Below, in pieces: positions 1-7,847 of a DNA stretch of 17,080 bases. Positions within the stretch are counted from its first letter, which is position 1, and each line of letters opens with the position of its first letter. Made by a program: the position numbers and the translations under genes. Source of the stretch: Isohypsibius dastychi (lineage: Eukaryota > Tardigrada > Eutardigrada > Parachela > Isohypsibiidae); NCBI GenBank assembly GCA_034696485.1, contig JAQIWT010000620.1, positions 1 through 17,080 on the forward strand. The letters run 5' to 3'. Under the pieces are notes generated by a model. The model ran no database searches. It was not told where the DNA came from and saw only the letters and a program-made list of their open reading frames with translations.

Positions 1-42
1 AATAGAAATGGATAGTGTCTCAACAAATGAAATGAGTCTCAC

Positions 43-445
43 TTTTTGAAGACGTCAAGAGGAACATTCTCCAGCTTAATTTCAGGAGTCGAATCTGGTC
101 CCTCATTCCACCGCTCCAGAAAAGATCGAAAATATGAGCTGATCTTGGTGAGATAGCTTTTGTGGCAAACAATGGCATCTTCGTCCTCTCCTTCACCCCG
201 AACAATAATATGATCTTGCAACCTCATCTTCGAGTATCTTTTGGGGATTTTCAGCGAGACAACCGCGTCGAGCTTCGATCCATGAGCTTCTAATAACGCT
301 TGAAGCCGATTGACATCAAAGTCCTCCCCACCCAGCGCTTCCAGATCACCAAGCGCCGAAAAGATGTTACTGGCCAGTTCAGCTGGAATGAAGAAAAACT
401 GATCAGGCAAATGATATGACAAAACTATTTTAGTCTCGCACACAT
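43..445 (-). CDS. BTB/POZ-domain protein, 5' part (gene continues off the left edge)
   Basis: Partial gene. The main exon is 43-382. It opens after a strong acceptor (pyrimidine tract then CATTCCAG) and closes at a GTGAGA donor after FKK. The exon reads as an N-terminal segment of about 50 residues (ELASNIF...) followed by the first half of a BTB/POZ fold: LQDHIIV, then the family hallmark CHKSYLTKISSYFRSFL, then EIKLENVPLDVF. BTB domains dimerise and often act as cullin-3 adaptors or transcription cofactors; the C-terminal part that would show which is outside the window. The start is inferred: an ATG at 443-445 plus one base, a 59-nt intron (383-441, donor GTGCGA), then the exon in phase gives MSELASNIF. 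That intron length matches the other introns here, but the donor is not ideal. The gene lies about 80 nt downstream of the disordered-protein gene on the same strand. Confidence 0.7.
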
Positions 446-460
446 TTTATCCGCGAAAAA

Positions 461-466
461 TTTATT
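461..466 (-). terminator. Poly(A) signal AATAAA
   Basis: A minus-strand AATAAA lies 60 nt after the stop of the disordered-protein gene and 16 nt before the proposed ATG of the BTB gene. It probably serves the upstream gene, which would put its cleavage site at or inside the start of the next gene. Confidence 0.45.
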
Positions 467-525
467 TCTTCATATTCCAAATAGCGAATGCTAACTAATG
501 CTATTTCATTTCTATAACCCATATA

Positions 526-1775
526 TTATCGATTGGTCCTATCGGTGTCGTTCGAAAGAGCTTTGTTCGCATTATTCTGCGACATACAAGCTGCCTGGTT
601 CTGCGATGCCGCATCGGAAATGGCTGTTCCCGAGAAATCCTGATCTTTAATTTTAGGAACACCCGAAAATCCCTTGGCCGGACTTCGTTTGTCTTTGCTT
701 TTATTGGCCGTCACCGGAAGTGCCGGGATAACAGGTGTCGGTTTCTTCGACGTTGTCGATTGTGTAAGGCTGCTCGGTGTGCCGTTGGAAGTCACTCGAC
801 TGCGAAGAAGCCTAGTTTCACCTTCTTCGTTGGCGTGATCGGAAGAACTATGCTCAGTCGTGATTTTCTTCGGTGAAAGTAATCGTGCGCCGACGAAGTG
901 GTCTGATCGGGGTCTGGGGATCTCCTTCTCTTCTTCTGAGGATGATGAAGAAGAGGCGGAAGAGGAAGACGATAAAGAATCTTCTATTGAATCAGACTTG
1001 TGGAGAGCCGCTCCCTTGCGCTTGCCTTTCGGAGATGAACCTAAAAAAGTGACTTTAAAAACTTTGAAAAATGCACCGGAAGTAAAGACAGAAAGGCGGA
1101 ACAGTGTACTTTTTCCATCAGGGGAATTCAGACAATAATTAATATCAAGCCAGGAACTTCGAACAAATGAGAAAACGTGATGGAAACGCTGAACTGACTG
1201 TGAAGGAACGGCAGGAAATTTCCAGAATTGTAAAAAATTACGTTTTTTGTTCACGTTTTACTTACCTTTCGGTTTCCGGAGTGTTGGCGCTTTGCCAGTA
1301 GCTTCAAGAGTTTTCCTTTTCTCAAGAAAATCATCCTCCTCGGAATCCTCGTCTGAAGAGGATGCGGTCCGTTTGGCAGGGGGATTCTTGTTTCTCGTTT
1401 CTGAACCTGAAGCTACCCTCCCAGATCGACGCGAACGCGACGAAGTAGTCCGATTCGGGGACTCGTCTGCATAAGCGGACTCCACGTCCAGTTTTTGACG
1501 CTTGGCAGCGTTCGATGGAGTCCGACTAGCTGGTTTGCGAGACTTGTTGGAGGTAGGTGCTGCTTCACTTTTTCGATCTGGCTGGACGGAAGTCTTGGCT
1601 GCTAAACGGGCACTGCGACGCAACGATGTATCCCTTTCACCAGAATACCCAGCACTGTTAATAACCAGATTCACATTGAGAGGAATTCGAAAAGATGAAA
1701 ACTTAAACAGGGAAGACAAACTTACTCGGAGGAGCCTGGTCCAGATGACTTGTCAGGCCTGTTTGAAGATGACAT
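526..1775 (-). CDS. Ser/Lys/Arg-rich intrinsically disordered, probably nuclear protein (317 aa)
   Basis: Three exons join in phase: 1726-1775 (ATG at 1775, donor GTAAGT), 1266-1654 (acceptor TTAACAG, donor GTAAG) and 526-1040 (acceptor TTTTTTAG), total 954 nt, ending in TAA. The introns are 71 and 225 nt. The product has no recognisable folded domain. Features in order: an Arg/Ala patch (LRRSARLAAK, about residue 30), a basic KRQKLD nuclear-localisation-like motif, RS-like repeats (SSRSRRSGR), an acidic serine stretch (SSSDEDSEEDD, a typical CK2 target), basic KPKG/KGKRKG segments, a polyserine run before EEEKEIPRPRSD, then a Ser/Thr/Pro-rich tail. This alternation of acidic serine and basic blocks is typical of nucleolar or chromatin-associated disordered proteins such as nucleolin- or Nopp140-like tails, but it is compositional resemblance, not homology. 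Function is unknown; a nuclear location is inferred from the basic motifs. Confidence 0.72.
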
Positions 1776-2373
1776 CTCAAATCTCAACACAGTCGCTCTG
1801 GCTGAACGCAAAGTCGATGAAAACAACTGAAGAATTTCAATTCACAATCTGCAAACAGGAACTGCACTCAGATTAAAGAATTACAGCACGGATCGAAATT
1901 CGAAATATTCAATGAATTTAATTCAGCTCAGTCCACGAGGAATGAAACTGCACTGAACGTTTGCTCGACGGGGAGACAAACATTTCCCAAATTTCAAACT
2001 TCGAAATCCGACACGCACACAATAAATCCTCTAACACAGCTCAACATGACATTAATTTTTATCTAAAAAACGCGATTCGAAGTTAGACATACAGATATCA
2101 TAAAATAAAACGTCTGCCAGCCGAAAATATCGTTCAAGCCTTCGTTTATTCTCATCTTGTGACCTTACAAGTTCGTGACTCATCTCGTCTTACTCTCATA
2201 CGATCCTCTTGAATTAGTGCACACGCTCGCTGGAGGTGTTCCCTGTAGAAGAGTTCAGCAACATCAAGCATTCAAAATGGACAAGGAGAAAAATCGGAAT
2301 TTTTTCGCAATGAAATAATGAAGTATTCGCAGGGGAGGGAAGGCATGTTGTATGAAGGCAGTCTGTGATATGA
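1776..2373. other. Intergenic region, no coding feature recognised
   Basis: This AT-rich spacer separates the minus-strand disordered-protein gene from the plus-strand TAF8-like region, so it probably holds divergent promoters. I looked on the plus strand for exons encoding the missing TAF8 histone fold and found none. No clear TATA box was seen for either gene. Confidence 0.5.
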
Positions 2374-2652
2374 TCGTACCGTACCGAGCGAGCCGTGAGC
2401 TGGTCAACGGCTGGACCAATCATATTAGCCACTCAACGAATCAGCTCCTCCTATTCTCAAGACAGCGATTCGGCCTCTTCGAACAATTTGCTCATATCTT
2501 GTGTGAACAATGATAAAAGTTCAGAGGAAGATCTTATCGCCGAGTTCATGAAAAAAAAAATCCCCAAAACTTTCGAACCCAACCATAATTTTTCGGTTTC
2601 TTTTATTGATTCTGATGGCAACAGTTATGCATTTATATTGTACGATATATAA
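2374..2652 (+). other. Possible upstream exon of the TAF8-like gene (uncertain)
   Basis: An open frame runs from 2374 to a TAA at 2652. It could be spliced into the TAF8-like exon: a GTACGA donor after base 2640 (phase 2) and an acceptor after base 2708 would remove a 68-nt intron and keep the frame. The encoded peptide is acidic and polar (SSEEDLIAEFMKKK, then a Phe/Asp-rich tail). It does not resemble the TAF8 histone fold, and no convincing ATG lies at its start. It may be an internal exon or chance open frame. Confidence 0.25.
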
Positions 2653-2706
2653 TAATGATAATGATACAATATTCTCAACTGCTCTAACCCGTTTTGATTT
2701 TTAAAG

Positions 2707-3258
2707 AGTAGCAACCAGCGCCGTCTTCCACGCTATATCCAAGACTATTTCCCTCCAGTTCCCAGCGTCTACACCTTCGAGCAGACGCCCGTCCAAAAAC
2801 AGAACAAGCTCGATTACAAACAAGCTCGCGAACGAATCGCCACGGAACGTCGCCAAATCGAAAAGTCCCTCCACGCATTCCATCATCGCATCGTTGGTCG
2901 CTTCAACTCCCCCTTCAATCTCACGGACCCCTCATTCTCTCTCTTACCCGCAACTTATCACCAAGAACAGCCCTCGTATCTCCCCGCATTGATCCCCTCC
3001 AAAGTGGAAGATCGAAGGAAGGAGGAACCGACTCGGAAAGAAGCAGAGAATCAGAAGAGACGAGAAGCGAAGGAAGATGGCGGAATGAGGGAGGAACACC
3101 CGAGAAAGTATAAGAAACATGGAGTTAAGAAGGAGAGAGAGAAGAAGGAGCCTAGGAAGACGAGTGGAGTGCGCAAGTCCAAGAGTCAGCGCGCTAAGGA
3201 GGATGGAGTTATGGAAGATTCTAATTCGGTTGGAGGGGTTTTTTCTCCGGGCCAGTAG
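2707..3258 (+). CDS. TAF8: TAF8 C-terminal domain (TFIID subunit 8), apparently partial
   Basis: The frame opens after a splice-acceptor-like stretch (TTTTTAAAG, with a TGA stop just upstream) and runs 183 codons to TAG. The first 100 residues match the TAF8 C-terminal domain: IQDYFPPVPSVYTF corresponds to the family's conserved proline-rich Phe-Pro-Asp-Pro-His-Thr-Tyr region; LDYKQARERIATERRQIEKSL corresponds to the helix after it; PSYLPALIPSKVE corresponds to the segment that ends the domain. A long Lys/Arg/Glu-rich tail (KKHGVKKEREKKE) follows, in the position where TAF8 carries a nuclear localisation signal. In other animals TAF8 pairs with TAF10 through an N-terminal histone fold and carries TAF2 into TFIID through its C-terminal region. 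No histone fold is visible on the plus strand upstream. Either it lies in distant exons, or this copy lacks it. The domain call is firm; completeness is not. Confidence 0.75.
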   Translation, partial: SSNQRRLPRYIQDYFPPVPSVYTFEQTPVQKQNKLDYKQARERIATERRQIEKSLHAFHHRIVGRFNSPFNLTDPSFSLLPATYHQEQPSYLPALIPSKVEDRRKEEPTRKEAENQKRREAKEDGGMREEHPRKYKKHGVKKEREKKEPRKTSGVRKSKSQRAKEDGVMEDSNSVGGVFSPGQ

Positions 3259-3392
3259 TCGTTCAACATCCATGTTTTATGCTGGAGAGCAAGATAGTTC
3301 ATTCTCTTTGTGGAGGCTTATTGGAAGTTCTATATGTGCTTCTGTCTAAGTGCTTCTTTTATGTCGTCGGTTGTCGAGAAAGAGTCCAAGGG

Positions 3393-3398
3393 AATAAA
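3393..3398 (+). terminator. Poly(A) signal AATAAA for the TAF8-like gene
   Basis: A canonical AATAAA lies 135 nt after the TAG stop at 3258, followed by an A-rich stretch. Confidence 0.5.
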
Positions 3399-3524
3399 AA
3401 AGAAAATGAATGATTGAGTTGGAGTTCTTCACCTATTATAGAGTGTTGCAGCTTCTTTTACTGAAAAGTGAAAATAATATTTTTATCTACGGGTCGTGCT
3501 GGTGCAATATTGACGAACAATTGA

Positions 3525-3541
3525 GGGGGAACAATTCCCCC
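3525..3541. repeat. Short perfect hairpin (7-bp stem, 3-nt loop)
   Basis: GGGGGAA-CAA-TTCCCCC is a perfect inverted repeat. It is flanked by two near-identical GACGAACAATT/AACGAACAATT direct repeats. Function unknown. Confidence 0.5.
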
Positions 3542-3618
3542 TTCTAACGAACAATTAACAACAAATTTAACAATAGTTCACGGTTCCATTACATTCTGGT
3601 GGTGGTCCTAGGGAACAT

Positions 3619-3633
3619 GGGGGGGGGGGGGGG
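3619..3633. repeat. Homopolymer G15
   Basis: An uninterrupted run of 15 G, one of four such tracts in the window. Confidence 0.85.
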
Positions 3634-3998
3634 TGGCTTGGCTCATTCTTGTCTGTTCGAGTAATCTGTTGTATGTATTCACCTTTTAAGGGATCACGTT
3701 GAACAAATACAAATTCCAATGACTAGTTTGGGACAGCTTCAGGACTTGTCCGTTCGAACCGCTTTCGGTAGTGGTCAACAGGATTGCGTTGCTATGATAC
3801 TATCAATATCATTGGAGATCTTTACGATCAGTCTCTGGAGACGGTCTTACGGATAGTGCAAGTAAGACCTTCAATCCCACTATGACGGAACAGAATAAAG
3901 GGGTTCGGTCAAGTTGCGAATTGCTTGAAAAAGATGGCGATAGCTGCTTGCTTCAAGGTCGGCATCATAGGGGCACTCTAAACAAGGAAGCCGGGACC

Positions 3999-4040
3999 GA
4001 CTGCCACATTGATTTGATTGATTGATTGACTGCCACATTG
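3999..4040. repeat. 13-bp direct repeat flanking a TTGA microsatellite
   Basis: GACTGCCACATTG occurs at 3999-4011 and 4028-4040, separated by a short (TTGA)n tract. This is consistent with slippage or a tiny duplication. Confidence 0.65.
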
Positions 4041-4059
4041 CCAGATTTGTCGACAAAAA

Positions 4060-4092
4060 AAGCTTGACTAAAGCTTGACTAAAGCTTGCTTA
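4060..4092. repeat. Triplicated 11-bp tandem repeat
   Basis: The unit AAAGCTTGACT occurs nearly three times in tandem; the last copy is degenerate. Confidence 0.7.
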
Positions 4093-4248
4093 AATATCCC
4101 TAAATGGGGAAATCCTGCACATGGTCCTTTCTTGCGAAGAAAGATGGACATGACTGAAAAATGTACGTCTTTCACCAACGCAGAAGAGTGTCTGATCAAC
4201 ATGGAGCAAGCAGATTGTATATCTGAATGAAAACAAAATATCCCATGG

Positions 4249-6327
4249 TTATTGCGCAGTTAAATTGGTCAGAGTATGGGGTCTTACGAACTGATCCTTT
4301 TCGTAAGTGCAACCAGTGAGCACTTCTGTACACGTAACCCGGATGTTAGGCGAGGTTTGCGTTGGATATGGAGTGGCGTTCGAATCGAACTGAAGGAGAC
4401 CGTCCGCGCCGACTCTGAGATAGCTGACTGCAGCACCCCCGGTGACCATAGAGAATGTGCAAGTGCTCTCCCCCATGCTCGCGAACTGTACAAAGGAGAA
4501 ACAGGCCAGATTTTCGGCGCTGATTTTCGATTGGCTTGATTTTCTTTCTACCTGAAATTCCAAGTCTATTTTCGCAATGCCGTTGGCGTCGAAAGGACAT
4601 ATCTTTTGTCCGCCGCCAAGGAGCTTGAAACCATATGCGTAGTATAATCGCGCTACCTGTAACTAAAATTGCTGAAACCGATAGAAACTTCATGGTATTT
4701 GCGGTCCTGCATTTGTGACGATTTTATTGCTGCCGCCCAAAGCATCAGTGCAGACAACGGTGACTGAGTCCAAAATTCTGTCAAACGACGCCGGGGGTGG
4801 AGTAACATCAGAAATATCATAGAATAGGTTGTCAGCTGGGTCAAATTCCAAAAAATCCAGGGGGGTGTTCATGGCGTCCGTGAACTTGCAACTGAGAGCT
4901 CCTACAGCGCCAGTCGGCTAAGGAAACCATTAATCACCACACTATGTGCGATTCGGCATTATTCAGGTATTACTATGATGACGTAATCAGGAGCATAGGC
5001 GCAACCGAGTGTATTTTCTCTGTTGAGTTCAATGCTGAACGTTTGTGGCTTACATGTGGTGGCCATAGTAGTGGCAGCACAGAGTTCTGTAAAGGGTGAA
5101 CAATTTGCCAAGCCAGCAACTAATCAGTAGCTGTCTTTCTTACTCTGAGTGCATTTGGATGGATCTCCGCCATAATAACGATTCAGCCATTGACAGTCAT
5201 ACAAACTCAGCTTGTCATCCATGGGGATGTATCCCGGCAAGGTCCCAGGAACGATGGTGAATACCGGGTCACCGTTAGAGAAATCCAAAGGCTGCAGTGT
5301 TAGATTAACATTGTTTACAATAACGACGTGACCCTTCCCACTTTTTCTACCTGAGCGTGTGTGATCGAACAAAAGTCATAGGCATATGTGGTCCAATTAG
5401 CTTGAGTGTTGTCGAATTTGTTATAAGCTGACGCAGCCTGCAAGAAGACCATGCTTTGCTTTTCCATTTTACCAAAGGTCACTTTTATGAGACAAACCTG
5501 AGCAACTAGGTTAGCCGTATTGACGGTGATGTGCGAGTCACGATCACCACGTTGATACTCATTCTTCTTGCCAATGACCAGGGTGAACATTTTGACCATG
5601 CCTCGAAGTGCTCCAGGCTTGCCATCTTTTGTGACATTCAGGCATCCAGTTGGGCCGCGGGAGATGGTCATGACTTGCTCAGGGGTGGAGAGCAGGGCCA
5701 CCTAGTGAAACGCGTTTGAGGGCTAGCTGATGGGGGGGGGGGGGGATGTCAGGTTCTTGATATTACTTTTTGACCTGTCCACGATGAGCAATAAGTTGCT
5801 TCCGTTGTCTGTCTGCAAACTGACTGATGAGCTTCTGCAAAAGTCATCTGGAACTTCTCGGCTTACCCTGCATAGAAAGGCTGCACGTGAATTTTGAATT
5901 TTGTCGACGAGCACGCAACTTCTTGGAAGCCTACGACAAAGTTGGTACCAATATGCACCTGTGCAATGGCCTTGGTGATCATGTTCTTTTCTTGCAGAGC
6001 TAAATGTATGACAGAAAGGTCACCACCGATTCAGATATAGCCAGGCAGTCTAGCGTACTGTATGCAGCGTCCAGACAATATCTATTAAAGAGTACACTTG
6101 AGTATGGTAGGAATCAGTGACAGTAACGTAACTCACGGAATTGGACCAGCAGGCCATTTCTGGAACTGGATGTCTTTGTTTATCGTTCGCAAGTTTCCTC
6201 CTTCGGTTTGCCCAGCTGAATAATAACAAAACCCTAGCTCTATGAACTGCATAAAACACGTCATGTTGCTCTTTTACCGAAAAGCGGAGAGAATACAGAA
6301 GGCGACTGCAACAACAAGGTCAGCCAT
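4249..6327 (-). CDS. Secreted Cys-containing orphan protein, 11 exons (about 487 aa)
   Basis: Exons read on the minus strand: 6278-6327, 6137-6215, 6059-6081, 5867-5999, 5767-5819, 5351-5673, 5144-5291, 4974-5086, 4720-4917, 4552-4656, 4249-4485. From exon 2 onward every junction is phase-consistent and ends at a TAA. Introns are mostly 47-77 nt, with one of 93. Exon 1 gives MADLVVAVAFCILSAF, a good signal peptide. Landmarks: YCLDAAY, QEVACSSTKF, GPTGCLNVTKDG, DCQWLNRYYGG, KLCAATTMATTC, VCTDALGG, KICPFDANG and VTCTEVLTGCTY at the C-terminus. Cysteines are scattered through the chain and sequons such as NVT and NWT are present, consistent with an extracellular, disulfide-bonded protein. No transmembrane segment or known domain was recognised. 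Weak points: exon 1 to exon 2 is out of frame by one base; the donors at 5867/5767 and 4720 are not strong; exon 6 could instead start at 5701. It may be a lineage-specific secreted or cuticle-related protein, but no function is claimed. Confidence 0.68.
5732..5745. repeat. Homopolymer G14 (C14 on the sense strand of the host gene)
   Basis: The tract lies inside the proposed 93-nt intron between exons 5 and 6 of the secreted orphan gene. On the sense strand it is a polypyrimidine run about 60 nt before the acceptor. Confidence 0.85.
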
Positions 6328-6413
6328 TCTTTTCAGGTGGTAACTTCAAACTTCAATACGAACACTCCGTGCGATATCCCTAGCTTGCCACTGAAAGCAG
6401 CATGGGTATTGTA

Positions 6414-6419
6414 CTTATA
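6414..6419 (-). promoter_or_regulatory. Candidate TATA box of the secreted orphan gene
   Basis: Minus-strand CATATAAG lies about 87 nt upstream of the proposed ATG at 6327, a reasonable distance if the 5' UTR is about 55-60 nt. Sequence match only. Confidence 0.3.
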
Positions 6420-7300
6420 TGAAAGCAGCGCTAGAAAAGATTCAGAATAAAAGCTCTGACGGGCCTTAATCCATGATGCACATGAATATGTCAGTGGTGA
6501 ATTAAAAATTCTACGTACGAAGCTAAAACGTTTCTCCCTTTTGAGTACCCAAATCATCGATAAACGCCAGCGTATTGAGAATTATAGCAAAGTTGCAGCT
6601 GAGAAATGTATAATTTACATATTCATCTCGCTATGATATTCAGTCTGCCAGTAAGCATGAATTGAACTGGAATTGATTTTCAGTTTTTTTTTTGGGGGGG
6701 GGGGGGGGGTTTAAACGGCCCACTCCAGGCCAAATGGTCCTCGAAATCTCCAAATATTGAAATGTTTTTCTTTGTTTTCGAGGTCAACGGATAGATATTT
6801 GAGCCGGAAATATGCCCACCTGTGAGCATATAGAAACCTAGGTATATTTTTATAACTTGTCTGTGGAAACGTCAACAGTTGAGCGACAAGTGGTGATATT
6901 TGGGTTTGAAAATGCTCGAATCTGAAGAATAAAAATACTAAAAATAAAAAACTACGTCAAGGAAAATAAGAATAAGAAGTCAAGTGAAATAATTCAGCGA
7001 AGAAGCAAAATTACAAATCTAGAATTCCGCCAAATCACACTTGAAAGGTGGCTTGAAGCGTGTGGGCTGATTTAAGCAAACAATAACCTACACCTCAAAC
7101 CTCCATTTTTAGAACCCGCTAAATCGCACCCTCCCAAATGTGCTATTAGGTGGTCAATATCAGTGTTGGAGTGCCACTTTTGCGATTCATAGCCTCGCTC
7201 CTCACAAGTGAATATTGGTGCGAAAATGGTTGATGGGATTGGGAAGATGGCTGCCTGGCACAATTTAGTGAGTTGTCCTCAATACAAAATCAAGAGGGAC
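6420..7300. other. Intergenic region, no gene recognised
   Basis: An AT-rich spacer with a T10-G16 homopolymer junction. Open frames on both strands are short, lack splice or start context, and resemble no family. Confidence 0.5.
6684..6709. repeat. Homopolymer junction T10-G16
   Basis: Ten T followed directly by sixteen G, the longest G run in the window. Confidence 0.85.
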
Positions 7301-7303
7301 GAG

Positions 7304-7363
7304 CATGCTTATATTCAAGTTTATGCTTATATTCATTAAGTTCATGCTTATATTCAAGAAGTT
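7304..7363. repeat. Three-copy tandem repeat, about 18-22 bp
   Basis: The core TGCTTATATTCA recurs three times with variable AAGTT/TTAAGTT/AGAAGTT linkers. It lies about 440 bp upstream of the TATA box of the chitin-binding gene. Confidence 0.75.
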
Positions 7364-7408
7364 CAATACGACTGCGATCTATTTGTAAACAAAGGCGGAG
7401 CATAAACG

Positions 7409-7426
7409 ACGTCACCCAGGTGACGT
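7409..7426. promoter_or_regulatory. Palindromic CRE-like site
   Basis: ACGTCACC-CA-GGTGACGT is a perfect 8-bp inverted repeat around a 2-nt centre. Each arm contains the TGACGT half-site bound by CREB/ATF-type bZIP proteins. It sits about 320 bp upstream of the TATA box of the chitin-binding gene. Regulation by it is inferred. Confidence 0.35.
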
Positions 7427-7747
7427 TACGGAACCGGCAAACCATCCTCGAAAGCGTACATTCCGCAAAGCGAAATGAATCAAGTTTGGACTCATGTCAA
7501 ACATTTCATTCGAGGAAGTCAGGCAAGTCTGGAACGAGAACAATCAAATTAATTACCCAATAACTCAACGAATCTCTTGTGAACTTGCAACGGGAGCCGG
7601 CTTTCGACGTGGAAGTTCGACGCATCAAATGAGCACGGTAACTTTCTCGACGTACACGATGGATGATGTAACAAACTGGTCGTCATTAATAAAACTGAGA
7701 CGATTATCAGGCCTTTTGGCAAAATTAAAGGTATGCAGAATTTCGAC

Positions 7748-7755
7748 TATAAAAG
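7748..7755 (+). promoter_or_regulatory. TATA box of the chitin-binding gene
   Basis: A consensus TATAAAAG lies 100 nt upstream of the ATG at 7848. Initiation some 30 nt downstream would give a 5' UTR of about 65-70 nt. Confidence 0.6.
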
Positions 7756-7847
7756 CAACTAGCAGGACCTGCATTAAATATCAAGCCTTCCTTCCATTCA
7801 TTTACTCTAATTTTCTCTTCGTGTTCTTACCAGACAACTCAGCAATT

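Larger units (their letters stand above)
3399..4248. other. Gene-poor spacer with small repeats
   Basis: No coding exon was recognised on either strand. The spacer holds a G15 run, a short palindrome, a 13-bp direct repeat around a TTGA microsatellite and a triplicated 11-mer; these are listed separately. Confidence 0.5.

Noticed and set aside
860-1876. Plus-strand ORFs antisense to the disordered-protein gene, tested as TAF8 histone-fold exons
   Set aside because: Their Glu/Ser/Arg-rich composition mirrors the repetitive minus-strand codons; no histone-fold pattern is present.
2944-3273. Leu/Ser-rich minus-strand ORF resembling membrane segments
   Set aside because: It is the antisense of the Lys/Glu-rich TAF8 tail, which automatically gives Leu/Phe/Ser-rich reading.
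3741-3765. GTTCGAAC sequence resembling a tRNA B box
   Set aside because: No matching A box, acceptor stem or anticodon arm can be drawn around it.
5723-5914. Alternative open frame through exons 4-5 of the secreted orphan gene
   Set aside because: It runs through a good GTAAGC donor and the C14 tract and gives a less protein-like sequence; the spliced alternative frame joins both neighbours in phase.
7072-7263. Minus-strand ORF considered as a transposon fragment
   Set aside because: No transposase or reverse-transcriptase motif, and no flanking repeats seen.
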